Made by a program: the position numbers and the translations under genes. A stretch of 64,000 bases of DNA. It comes from JAUIET01 sp045106985 (lineage in GTDB: Bacteria; Pseudomonadota; Gammaproteobacteria; Pseudomonadales; JAUIET01). The notes under the pieces are model-generated. The model ran no database searches, was not told where the DNA came from, and saw nothing but the letters and a program-made list of their open reading frames with translations. The stretch is taken from contig JBGCFQ010000021.1 of assembly GCA_045106985.1 (NCBI GenBank), positions 82,027 to 146,026 of the forward strand. The letters run 5' to 3'. Below are positions 17,584 to 25,535 of the stretch, one piece after another (within the stretch, counting starts at the first letter, position 1; every line of letters begins with the position of its first letter).

Positions 17584-17878
17584 GGATGTTGCTCAGATCA
17601 AATTATGACTAAATATTAAGCATGGAAAGCTTAAAAGCTGAAGCTTTTCAAACAGATAGCTATTGTACACAAGTTGCGTGCGAATGTTGCGCAGACAGCC
17701 CACTGAGCGGTAAAAGTACAGCGATCATGAAGCCGACATTGTTTATTGTAAAAAGTCTTTGCATGGCCTTGTGTTTGTGGGATTATTTTGACGTGGTTTG
17801 GCGCACAAGAAAGCAATTGTTATTAAAAGCTTAGCGTCAGCAGTACTTATACTTATAATTATGAATGGGAAGAAAAGA
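17584..17878. other. Intergenic region, divergent
   Basis: 295 bases between the divergent DAHP synthase and a small hypothetical gene. It must hold the promoter for DAHP synthase. I see no convincing hexamer pair, terminator or repeat. A 70-codon ORF at 17622-17834 lacks a ribosome site and is not supported. Confidence 0.4.
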
Positions 17879-18157
17879 ATGCCTCTAAGCAATGATTGTT
17901 GGGAGTGGCATCTTACGCCAACGGGTTGGGTGTTAGGTACCGAGCGACTAGACCAGTTTCTAGAAAAGCGCAGCACGCCAGAAGACAGAGTGTTATCTGG
18001 TCGATTTGAGGAGACTCTAGAAGACGCTTTTTCAGAGTTAAAACTGACTTGGGAAGTTTTTTGGACAGACCCTTCTCTTGATGCATCTACACTTCTTAGC
18101 AAATTCGGTGAAAAGCCAAGACATGTTGCGGAAAACATACTTAGTGGGGCCGTCTAG
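17879..18157 (+). CDS. Small hypothetical protein
   Basis: 92 residues from the ATG at 17879, preceded by GGGAAG about 6 bases upstream; in-frame starts at 17861 (ATG) and 17798 (TTG) would add a hydrophobic N-terminus. The product is acidic and Trp-rich (CWEWHLTPTGWVLG, LTWEVFWTDP) with alternating amphipathic helices. I recognise no family. It lies 86 bases upstream of the glycan cassette on the same strand and could be its first gene, but the gap makes this uncertain. Confidence 0.6.
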   Translation: MPLSNDCWEWHLTPTGWVLGTERLDQFLEKRSTPEDRVLSGRFEETLEDAFSELKLTWEVFWTDPSLDASTLLSKFGEKPRHVAENILSGAV

Positions 18158-18243
18158 GCAGGGCTTATCTAATTAGCAATCGCTCGTGACTTTTGGACTT
18201 TGAGTACAAATATTGCGTTCCGGATTCAGGGTCACGAAATTAG

Positions 18244-19173
18244 TTGGATATTTGTATAACCGGGGGAGCAGGGCTAGTTGGACAAAATCTTGTTCAACTT
18301 CTGATTGAGCGTGGTTACTCGCACATTGCTGTTTTAGACAAAAGCGCGAACAATCTAAATATTCTTAAGCAGCTCCACGCGAACATTGAATCCATTCATG
18401 TAGATCTCTCCATTGAAGGTGCGTGGCAAGAAAGGCTTGCTAAGGCCGATGTGGTAATTTCGCTACAGGCACAAATTGGCGGTTTAGACGAACATCAGTT
18501 TCTTGCCAATAACGTTGTCGCTAGCCGACATATATGCGATGCCTTGAAAGGTACACCCAATTGCTATTTGGTTCACATCAGTTCATCTGTGTTGGACTCG
18601 CAGGCGGCAGATTTCTATACTCAAACCAAAGCCGAGCAAGAAGACATTTTTGCCGACCTTCCACAGCAAAAGGTCATACTGCGGCCCACTTTAATGTTCG
18701 GTTGGTTCGATAGAAAACACTTAGGCTGGCTGTCTCGTTTTATGGCGATGTCGCCACTATTTCCAGTGCCAGGACACGGACGCTATCTTCGCCAGCCTCT
18801 TTACGCTCGTGATTTTTGCAGAGTAATTATTGCGTCCATAGAACAACGCAAGCAGGGTGGCCCTTACAGTATTAGCGGCAAGGAAAAAATAACATATATT
18901 GATATGATTAAGTGCATCCGGGCCGTTGCGGGGCATTGTTGCATAATTCTTAAGTTGCCGTATGTGGTCTTTTACCTTTTGCTAAAAACCTATGCGCTAT
19001 TTGATAAGAATCCACCTTTCACAATATCCCAGTTAGAAGCTTTGGTTATTGACGAGTTGTTTGCTGAAACAGACTGGGAAACTGAGTTTAGTGTTAAGGC
19101 AACGCCATTTAAGGAAGCGATTGCAGAGACTTTTACAGATCCAAAGTTTGCCGATGTTGTATTGGAATTCTGA
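18244..19173 (+). CDS. NAD-dependent epimerase/dehydratase (extended SDR)
   Basis: 309 residues. The TTG at 18244 directly follows an in-frame TAG, and the NAD-binding motif ITGGAGLVGQN starts at residue 5, so this TTG must be the start. YTQTK supplies the catalytic Tyr/Lys pair, and LRPTLMFGWFDRKH is typical of sugar-nucleotide epimerases and of NDUFA9-like or hydroxysteroid-type members. Its stop abuts the next gene's ATG with no gap. The cassette context suggests remodelling of a glycan or lipid-linked sugar. The substrate is unknown. Confidence 0.85.
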   Translation: MDICITGGAGLVGQNLVQLLIERGYSHIAVLDKSANNLNILKQLHANIESIHVDLSIEGAWQERLAKADVVISLQAQIGGLDEHQFLANNVVASRHICDALKGTPNCYLVHISSSVLDSQAADFYTQTKAEQEDIFADLPQQKVILRPTLMFGWFDRKHLGWLSRFMAMSPLFPVPGHGRYLRQPLYARDFCRVIIASIEQRKQGGPYSISGKEKITYIDMIKCIRAVAGHCCIILKLPYVVFYLLLKTYALFDKNPPFTISQLEALVIDELFAETDWETEFSVKATPFKEAIAETFTDPKFADVVLEF

Positions 19174-20460
19174 ATGTTGAATGTTGCAGTAATAGGCGCA
19201 GGCCCCATGGGGCTGGCGACGGCTCATTATTTGGGCTTGGCTGGCCATAGAGTAACTCTGTATGAGAAAGATTCAGTTATTGGGGGGATGACAGCGAGCT
19301 TTGATTTCGAAGGCGTTGATATAGAGCGCTTCTATCATTTCATTTGTGGAACCGATGAGCCGTATTTCGAATTGCTTCGCGAGCTGGAGCTTGAGCATCA
19401 GCTTCGGTGGGTCGATACTTCTATGGGTTATTTCCATGAAGGGCGTCTCAAAGACTGGGGAGACCCCATCTCTCTTCTAAGGTTTCCCGGTTTGAGCTTA
19501 ATCGCGAAGATACGCTATGGGCTCATGGCTTTTGCAGCAACTAAGAGAAAAAACTGGAAACCGCTTGATGGCCGTGATGCGATTTCCTGGCTAAAAAAGT
19601 GGGTGGGTGATGAAGCGTACGATATTCTTTGGAAACCTCTTTTTGAGCTGAAGTTTTATCAGTTTACCAACAATCTTTCAGCGGCATGGGTGTGGTCTCG
19701 CATGCGGCGCGTGGGCTTGTCGCGCAGAAACTTATTTCAAGAGCAGATGGGATATCTGCTTGGTGGCTCCTCCACACTGCTCAACGGTTTGCAAACCTCG
19801 ATAGAGAAAAATGGGAATAGGATCGTTTTAAGCAAAGCTGTTCAGGAAATTTGCTTTGAAGGATCCCGAGCAACGGGCGTGCGTACGGAAGATGGGATAG
19901 AACGTTTTGAGAGAGTGATCAGTACGATACCCATGCCTTTCGTTTCTGAGCTTTTACCATCGTTACCAGCAGAGGTGACTGAAAAATACGACAGTTTGGA
20001 TAACATTGCCGTAGTGTGTGTTTTGATTAAGTTAGACCGAAAACTGACAGACTACTTTTGGTTGAATATTAGTGACCCGAAAATACCTATGCCGGGTTTT
20101 ATTGAATACACCAACCTGTATCCAATGAAAAAGCACATACTTTATGCCCCGTTTTATATGCCGGCCGACCACGCGGACTATGCGCGTCCTAATAGCTGGT
20201 TCGAGAGCGAAGTAAGACGATATCTCGGTATGATAGATCCTACTCTGAAATCAGAGGAGATATTAAGTATTAGGGCAGGCAGGTATAAGTTTGCTCAGCC
20301 AATATGCCCTCCTAATTTCATGGACATATTGCCCTCTATCACACCGACTGGTTGCAGCAATGTGCTAATCGCGGATACATCGTTTTACTACCCCGAAGAT
20401 CGTTCAATTTCTGAAAGTGTTAAACTGGGAAAACGATTGGCAAAAATGCTCGAAGAATAA
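19174..20460 (+). CDS. FAD-dependent oxidoreductase (protoporphyrinogen-oxidase-like amine oxidase fold)
   Basis: 428 residues. The N-terminal AVIGAGPMGLATAHYL, then YEKDSVIGGMTASF, form the FAD-binding Rossmann signature of the amine-oxidase/PPOX/desaturase group. A mid-domain WKPLFELKFYQF region and the C-terminal RAGRYKFAQPICPPNF are characteristic of the subgroup found in cell-surface polysaccharide loci. It starts immediately after the epimerase stop. The reaction is unknown, probably oxidation of a sugar or polyprenyl-linked intermediate. Confidence 0.87.
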   Translation: MLNVAVIGAGPMGLATAHYLGLAGHRVTLYEKDSVIGGMTASFDFEGVDIERFYHFICGTDEPYFELLRELELEHQLRWVDTSMGYFHEGRLKDWGDPISLLRFPGLSLIAKIRYGLMAFAATKRKNWKPLDGRDAISWLKKWVGDEAYDILWKPLFELKFYQFTNNLSAAWVWSRMRRVGLSRRNLFQEQMGYLLGGSSTLLNGLQTSIEKNGNRIVLSKAVQEICFEGSRATGVRTEDGIERFERVISTIPMPFVSELLPSLPAEVTEKYDSLDNIAVVCVLIKLDRKLTDYFWLNISDPKIPMPGFIEYTNLYPMKKHILYAPFYMPADHADYARPNSWFESEVRRYLGMIDPTLKSEEILSIRAGRYKFAQPICPPNFMDILPSITPTGCSNVLIADTSFYYPEDRSISESVKLGKRLAKMLEE

Positions 20461-20508
20461 CCCGTTCGCATGCATTGTTTGCCTAGTACTTTAATTTGAG
20501 AATCTACA

Positions 20509-20910
20509 TTGCCCAGTAAGCGTTTTATACGATTTCTAATGGCAGGCGGTACCGCGGCCTCATTGAATTTCGGCAGTCGTTTTGTATTCTCAATGTTCAT
20601 GCCATTTGAATTTGCTATAGTCTGTGCGTTTTTTGTGGGTCTTTCCAGCGGCTTCATTTTTAACAAGCTACTGGTCTTTGGTCCGACCGATAATTCGGTT
20701 CGAAGGCAGATTAGTGCTTATGTAGCTGTGAATATCATCGCGCTTCTGCAGACTTGGGTGGTCACTTTACTTATGGCCAATGTGCTTGTGCCAACGCTTG
20801 GCGTAGACACGGGAGAAGCACTATCCCACTTATGCGGCGTAATAGTGCCAGCAGTAACAAGCTACTTTGGCCATAAATACCTTACCTTCAAAGAGAGTAA
20901 AGTTTCCTAG
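20509..20910 (+). CDS. GtrA-family membrane protein
   Basis: 133 residues from a TTG start; four transmembrane helices. FLMAGGTAASLNFGSRFVF at the N-terminus and SYFGHKYLTFKES at the C-terminus are the usual GtrA ends. GtrA proteins help flip or present undecaprenyl-phosphate-linked sugars for O-antigen or teichoic/arabinogalactan modification. A GtrB-type glycosyltransferase normally accompanies them, but none is in this cassette. The stop codon overlaps the GTG of the next gene by one base. Confidence 0.9.
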   Translation: MPSKRFIRFLMAGGTAASLNFGSRFVFSMFMPFEFAIVCAFFVGLSSGFIFNKLLVFGPTDNSVRRQISAYVAVNIIALLQTWVVTLLMANVLVPTLGVDTGEALSHLCGVIVPAVTSYFGHKYLTFKESKVS

Positions 20911-21605
20911 TGGATAGTTCGGCTAATCAAAACAACAATGACTCTGGGCAGCAGTTGGCTGGAATTTACCGTCATCGCTTTGATGGCAAACAGAGCTATC
21001 GCGATTTGGTGTGGCGGGCAATTCTGCAATGTCGTTTGCAGTCTTGGATTGGTGTAGACAAAGTAGTGCTGGATCTAGGCTGTGGATGGGGAGAGTTCAG
21101 TCGTAATGTCAGTGCTTCGCGCTTGCTTTGCATGGACCTGAATCCCGATTCTCGCCAGTTCTTGCCAGATCATGCCGAGTTTATCGAACAGGATTGCTCA
21201 GAAGAATGGGCTATAGAACCCCAGTCTCTGGACGTAATATTCACCAGCAATTTTTTTGAGCATTTGCCAGATAAAGCCGCGCTTGCGCAAACTTTGGCTC
21301 ACGCAGCTAAGGCCTTGAAGCCTGGCGGTAAAATAGTTTGCCTGGGGCCGAATGTGGCCTGTTTACCTGGTAAGTACTGGGATTTCTGGGACCATCATAT
21401 ACCGCTTTCAGACAATTCACTGGCGGAAGGTTTAACGCTTGCGGGATTTGACGTTGAAACACAGATACCTAAGTTTTTACCCTACACAATGAGTTCTGGC
21501 TCGGAAGTGCCGGGTTTTCTAATACGTACTTATTTAAGAATGCCTTTTCTTTGGCCTTTATTTGGCAAGCAATTCCTGCTTGTGGCAAGCTTTAACGATC
21601 AGTAA
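20910..21605 (+). CDS. Class I SAM-dependent methyltransferase
   Basis: 231 residues, GTG start sharing one base with the upstream TAG. Motif I is VLDLGCGWGEF near residue 60, followed by CMDLNPDS (acidic motif II), FTSNFFEHLPD (motif IV) and LKPGGKIVCLGP (motif V), the Methyltransf_11 pattern. With the GtrA, flavin oxidoreductase and epimerase genes it completes a four-gene cassette. Its tail overlaps the tail of the purine nucleoside phosphorylase gene by 14 bases. Confidence 0.88.
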   Translation: MDSSANQNNNDSGQQLAGIYRHRFDGKQSYRDLVWRAILQCRLQSWIGVDKVVLDLGCGWGEFSRNVSASRLLCMDLNPDSRQFLPDHAEFIEQDCSEEWAIEPQSLDVIFTSNFFEHLPDKAALAQTLAHAAKALKPGGKIVCLGPNVACLPGKYWDFWDHHIPLSDNSLAEGLTLAGFDVETQIPKFLPYTMSSGSEVPGFLIRTYLRMPFLWPLFGKQFLLVASFNDQ

Positions 21606-22452
21606 TTGCGGCGTTAATTTCGTTCAGTAATGTAGCAAGTAACTTGGCGAGATCTTTGGCAGCCAATGCCGCATTTGCTACAACTGTCTCAATACTATCG
21701 CTGGGTTGATTAGGTGCTCCAGTGGCAATATTGCTAATCGCCGAGAAGCCGAGAACACGCAGTTTGCATTGTCTGGCGGCGATCACTTCCATAATGGTCG
21801 ACATGCCAACGGCGTCGCCGCCCGAGGCGCGTAACCATCTTCGTTCAGCTGATGTTTCAAGCGATGGGCCAAGAACGCCGGCGTAAATACCTTGGCCGAT
21901 AGCCACACCACACTCTTTAGCCGCTTTATGAGCCATCTGTGCGAGTTCGGGGTCATAGCAGCGCGCCATGTCCACAAACTGCGGGCCTATTGATTCATCT
22001 TGCCAGCCTTGCAACGGGTTGTGCCCCGTAAAGTTCAAATGATCTTCTATCAACATCAGTTTCCCAACATTGAGATTGGTATTAAGAGCTCCTGCGGCGT
22101 TGCTGACCAGCATTGCGCGAGCGCCCATTTGCCAAGCCAGGTAGGCTGGCATCGCAGCCTCCAGCCCAGACCAACCTTCATACAAGTGGAAACGGCCCTG
22201 GAAGATAACAAGCCGGGTCTCGCCCATTCTTGCGATGCATAGCTCACCTTTATGGCTTACCACTTGACTGTGTGGAAAGTGTTTTATTTTATCGTAGGGA
22301 ATAGAGTGATCGATTTGAAGTCCACGCTCTTCAAGTGCCTTCAAGCAATCACCCAGCCCTGTGCCAAGCATCAAGCACACATCGGCCCGGTAATCACTAC
22401 CCACACTCTCATGGGCAAGCTTCAGTTTGTCATGCAGATTCATGGCGTACAT
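21592..22452 (-). CDS. Purine nucleoside phosphorylase (trimeric, 6-oxopurine type)
   Basis: 286 residues. MLGTGLGDCL is the phosphate-binding loop. VIFQGRFHLYEGW and the central VSNAAGALN are family signatures, as is LGPSLETSAE with base-binding Glu199. Asn241 in the segment before IATG corresponds to the Asn that selects inosine/guanosine; methylthioadenosine phosphorylases have Asp there. Phosphorolysis yields ribose-1-phosphate (or methylthioribose-1-phosphate from methylthioinosine) plus base. It is divergent from mtnA with about 60 bases between, which hints at a role in methylthioadenosine salvage via a deaminated intermediate. Confidence 0.92.
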   Translation of the reverse strand: MYAMNLHDKLKLAHESVGSDYRADVCLMLGTGLGDCLKALEERGLQIDHSIPYDKIKHFPHSQVVSHKGELCIARMGETRLVIFQGRFHLYEGWSGLEAAMPAYLAWQMGARAMLVSNAAGALNTNLNVGKLMLIEDHLNFTGHNPLQGWQDESIGPQFVDMARCYDPELAQMAHKAAKECGVAIGQGIYAGVLGPSLETSAERRWLRASGGDAVGMSTIMEVIAARQCKLRVLGFSAISNIATGAPNQPSDSIETVVANAALAAKDLAKLLATLLNEINAAITDR

Positions 22453-22514
22453 TTTGTGACTTATGGCACGCTATACTAACCTATAGCAACAGTGTTCAAA
22501 AAGAGACGCGCAGA

Positions 22515-23621
22515 ATGAAAGTAGGACAGGAACACTATCGTACTATTTGGTTTGATGAGATCTCTTCGACAGTTAACATTATTGACCAAACCAAATTGCC
22601 GCATCGATTCGAGATCGCTCAATTACGATCCTTGGAGGAGGTGGCCAATGCGATTACAACCATGCAGGTGCGAGGAGCTCCCTTAATAGGCGCGACAGCA
22701 GCGTATGGAATTGTCCTGGCTATGCGAGATGAGCCATCGGATGCAGGCCTGAAGCAGGCTGCCATCGAACTGCTCGCGACAAGGCCGACGGCGATTAATC
22801 TACGCTGGGCTTTAAATTTGCTTACTGAAGAGCTGGCCGCGTTGCCTGTAACCTTGCGCCTTGACGCAGCGAAACGGCGAGCGGAGCTTATATGTAATGA
22901 AGATGTGGTTTGCTGCGAGGCGATAGGAGAACACGGTCGCGTATTGATTTCAGAGATCTCTGAACGCGAAAAGCGACCAGTGAACATCATGACTCACTGT
23001 AATGCCGGATGGCTAGCAACGGTGGACTGGGGTACGGCGTTAGCCCCAGTTTATAAGGCCTTTAACGCAGGTATTGATTTACATATGTGGGTCTCCGAGA
23101 CAAGGCCGAGAAACCAGGGAATGTATCTGACCTCATGGGAACTAGCGGCCCACGGGGTTCCTCATACTGTGATTTCCGATAATGCTGCGGGTCACCTAAT
23201 GCAACAGGGGCTAGTTGACCTTTGTATTGTGGGCACTGATCGAACCTTGGTAACGGGTGATGTCTGCAATAAAATAGGTACCTACTTAAAAGCCCTCGCG
23301 GCCGATGCGCACAAGGTGCCGTTTTATGTGGCGGTTCCATCCTCCTCCATTGAGTGGCATGGACTGCGCGAGGGCAGCGAAATTCCTATAGAACAAAGGG
23401 GCTCAGAGGAGATTCATACTATCGTGTCGCTTAACTCCGAAGCTAAGCCGATCGAGTCTATCCTTTGCGACAACAGCGCGGCCAGCTTTCCTACGCAGTA
23501 TCGAAATGACGCTTTTGATGTAACACCCTCAACTTTGGTGTCTGGCTTGATTACTGAGCGCGGGTTGTGCGAAGCCAGCGAAAAAGCACTGCTGGAACTG
23601 TTTCCTGAACATCGTCGTTAA
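22515..23621 (+). CDS. mtnA: Methylthioribose-1-phosphate isomerase
   Basis: 368 residues from the ATG at 22515. The open frame extends to 22335, but that extension overlaps the divergent phosphorylase gene and is not homologous-looking. VRGAPLIGATAAYG, NIMTHCNAGWLAT (catalytic Cys), SDNAAGHLM and IVGTDRTLVTGDVCNKIGTY are all canonical. It converts 5-methylthioribose-1-phosphate to methylthioribulose-1-phosphate in the methionine salvage pathway. No other mtn gene is in the window. Confidence 0.96.
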   Translation: MKVGQEHYRTIWFDEISSTVNIIDQTKLPHRFEIAQLRSLEEVANAITTMQVRGAPLIGATAAYGIVLAMRDEPSDAGLKQAAIELLATRPTAINLRWALNLLTEELAALPVTLRLDAAKRRAELICNEDVVCCEAIGEHGRVLISEISEREKRPVNIMTHCNAGWLATVDWGTALAPVYKAFNAGIDLHMWVSETRPRNQGMYLTSWELAAHGVPHTVISDNAAGHLMQQGLVDLCIVGTDRTLVTGDVCNKIGTYLKALAADAHKVPFYVAVPSSSIEWHGLREGSEIPIEQRGSEEIHTIVSLNSEAKPIESILCDNSAASFPTQYRNDAFDVTPSTLVSGLITERGLCEASEKALLELFPEHRR

Positions 23622-23683
23622 TTGGTCTAAGGCGTGTTGCTACTAGTGAGATAAAGTTAAAAAAAGTGTATCCTTCGCGCCGT

Positions 23684-23760
23684 GTCCGCGTAGCTCAGCT
23701 GGATAGAGCATTCGCCTCCTAAGCGAAGGGTCGCAGGTTCGACTCCTGCCGTGGACGCCA
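23684..23760 (+). tRNA. tRNA-Arg (CCT anticodon)
   Basis: A complete 77-nt cloverleaf. The acceptor stem GTCCGCG/CGTGGAC has one G-U pair. The D arm is GCTC-AGCTGGATA-GAGC. The anticodon stem TTCGC/GCGAA holds the loop CTCCTAA with anticodon CCT (reads AGG). The T arm is GCAGG-TTCGACT-CCTGC. The discriminator G and CCA are encoded. It lies 62 bases downstream of mtnA. A TATCCT with a G+C-rich discriminator stands about 10 bases upstream as a possible -10. Confidence 0.97.
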
Positions 23761-24023
23761 AATTCTGAAAACCTGTTTCGAAAATATCGTTAACAGGCTA
23801 TTGCGCCATCCGATTGCCGTGTCGCTGCTAAGGCATTCGGAGTTGGCGCAAGCTTCTAGTTCTAGTTCTAGTTTAAGGTCAACTTTACTGCACCATCATC
23901 AAAGGAGTGAGGTTCACTCTATTTTTTGAGTCGACTGAATATTCCCAACACGCAAAGCCAAAAATAAAATAGTCCGTTTAGCTACTTCGTTGACTAAAGA
24001 GGGAGCTAAGAGCTTTATGTTTG

Positions 24024-25403
24024 TTATAGAGCACTAAAAGCGTTATCAAGGCTGGAAACCATCCGGTCAACATCGTTGCGAGTACAGATCAACGCTGGGC
24101 TTAATACAAGCGTGTTGTTGTGTTCTTTAAAGCTGCGATTGGTTCTACCAATCATCACGCCATTGTTCAGGCAATGCCCCGCCATTTTCATCAGCACGCT
24201 TTCTTCCACGGCTTGTTTGCTCTCACGGTCAACTACCAGCTCTAATCCAGCAAGCAAACCTTTGCCGCGAACGTCGCCAATGATTGGATATTTGCTTTGC
24301 AGCTGCGATAAGTTCTCTAAGAGATAGACGCCTTGCTGCTTAACATTATCTAACAGGTTTTCTTCTTCAATGATCCGAAGGTTTTCCAACGCGGCTGTCG
24401 GCCCGGATGTGCAACCACCAAAGGTGGACACATCGCGAAAGTAATTCATTCTCTCACTCGGCTCGTCAACAAACTCCTGAAAAACTTCTTCGGTGGTTAC
24501 AGTGCAGCTTATCGCGGCATAACCCGAAGCAACGCCTTTTGCCATTGTGACAATGTCGGGCTCTACGCCGTAATGCTGGTAACCGAACCACTCTCCCGTT
24601 CGGCCAACGCCACAAACCACTTCATCAATGATCAACAAAATGTTGTATTTTTTGCATATGGCGCTTACTTTTTTCCAATACCCCTCCGGTGGTGTGATTA
24701 CACCGCCTCCGGCCGTGATGGGCTCTAACACAAGCCCGCCTACAGTATCTGGTCCCTCGCGCAATATGGCTTCTTCAATCGCTTCTGCGGCGCGCTCGCC
24801 ATAAGCTTTGCCACTTAGAGGTTGGCCGTTGGCGTCTTTATATTGTGATCGGTACTCGCAACAGTGGGGTACTTCGATGAAACCAGGTACAAAGGGTCCA
24901 TACTGATTTTTGCGCTCAAACTGACCGGTGGAGCTTAGGGCCGCGATGGTCGTTCCGTGATAGTCTCGCTCGCGAAACAATATTTTGTATTTCTCACCGC
25001 CGTATTTTTTGTGCGCTATCTGGCGAACGATCTTATAGGCTTTTTCATTAGCTTCGCTGCCGGAGTTAGAAAAATACACGCGGTTCATTCCGGGCATTTT
25101 TTCCACAAGCCGCTGGGCAAAGCGGGCAGCTGGTTCGTTGCCGTTAGTTTGTGCGAAATAACACATTTTGGTTAGCTGCTCGCCTACAACCTTGGCGATG
25201 CTTTCGCGGCCATAGCCTACGTTAACTGTCCACAAACCACCGGAAGTGGCGTCAAGATATTCATTGCCGTTGCTATCCCATACTTGCAAGCCCTTACCTT
25301 CAACAATGACCATCGGGTCCCTGTCTTCGTAGATCTTGTGCTGAGTTAAATGATGCCAAATATGGTTTTTGTCGCTTTTAACGACATCATTGTTAGAGTT
25401 CAT
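24024..25403 (-). CDS. tpa: Taurine:pyruvate aminotransferase
   Basis: 459 residues from the ATG at 25403 (GGAC 7 bases upstream); in-frame ATGs at 25415 and 25451 are alternatives. Class III aminotransferase: YFSNSGSEANEKA, RDYHGTT, LLIIDEVVCGVGRTG (Asp260 binds PLP nitrogen) and TMAKGVASG with the PLP lysine Lys289. Close to Tpa in length and motifs (SGGLWTVNVGYG, MCYFAQTNGN). Tpa transfers the amino group of taurine to pyruvate, giving sulfoacetaldehyde and alanine. Divergence from tauR and the xsc-pta genes beyond supports taurine rather than beta-alanine as substrate. Confidence 0.93.
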   Translation of the reverse strand: MNSNNDVVKSDKNHIWHHLTQHKIYEDRDPMVIVEGKGLQVWDSNGNEYLDATSGGLWTVNVGYGRESIAKVVGEQLTKMCYFAQTNGNEPAARFAQRLVEKMPGMNRVYFSNSGSEANEKAYKIVRQIAHKKYGGEKYKILFRERDYHGTTIAALSSTGQFERKNQYGPFVPGFIEVPHCCEYRSQYKDANGQPLSGKAYGERAAEAIEEAILREGPDTVGGLVLEPITAGGGVITPPEGYWKKVSAICKKYNILLIIDEVVCGVGRTGEWFGYQHYGVEPDIVTMAKGVASGYAAISCTVTTEEVFQEFVDEPSERMNYFRDVSTFGGCTSGPTAALENLRIIEEENLLDNVKQQGVYLLENLSQLQSKYPIIGDVRGKGLLAGLELVVDRESKQAVEESVLMKMAGHCLNNGVMIGRTNRSFKEHNNTLVLSPALICTRNDVDRMVSSLDNAFSAL

Positions 25404-25488
25404 TGCGATGTCCATGTGCCTAAAACGACACGACGTATTGTTGTATAGCAAAAACGCGATAATATAAGGCCTTCAAGGCCCACGAATA

Positions 25489-25518
25489 GGGCCAGATAGC
25501 CGCCTGTTGTCGGTCCAG
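25489..25518. promoter_or_regulatory. Direct GGKCCAG repeat in the tpa-tauR divergent region, candidate TauR site
   Basis: GGGCCAG at 25489-25495 and GGTCCAG at 25512-25518 are direct repeats 23 bases apart, about two helical turns, between divergent tpa and tauR. MocR-type regulators typically bind spaced direct repeats in such regions. The second copy read in reverse gives CTGGACC, which is reminiscent of published TauR boxes as I recall them. Evidence is positional. Confidence 0.35.
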
Positions 25519-25535
25519 GTTTAGCGTTCACGCCT

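Noticed and set aside
17622..17834. 70-codon Cys-rich ORF upstream of the small hypothetical gene
   Set aside because: No ribosome site, no domain, lies in a divergent promoter region and competes with an equally open minus-strand frame.
22335..22514. Long N-terminal extension of mtnA
   Set aside because: It overlaps the divergent phosphorylase gene and gives a His/Ser-rich tail not seen in MtnA; the ATG at 22515 gives the usual length.
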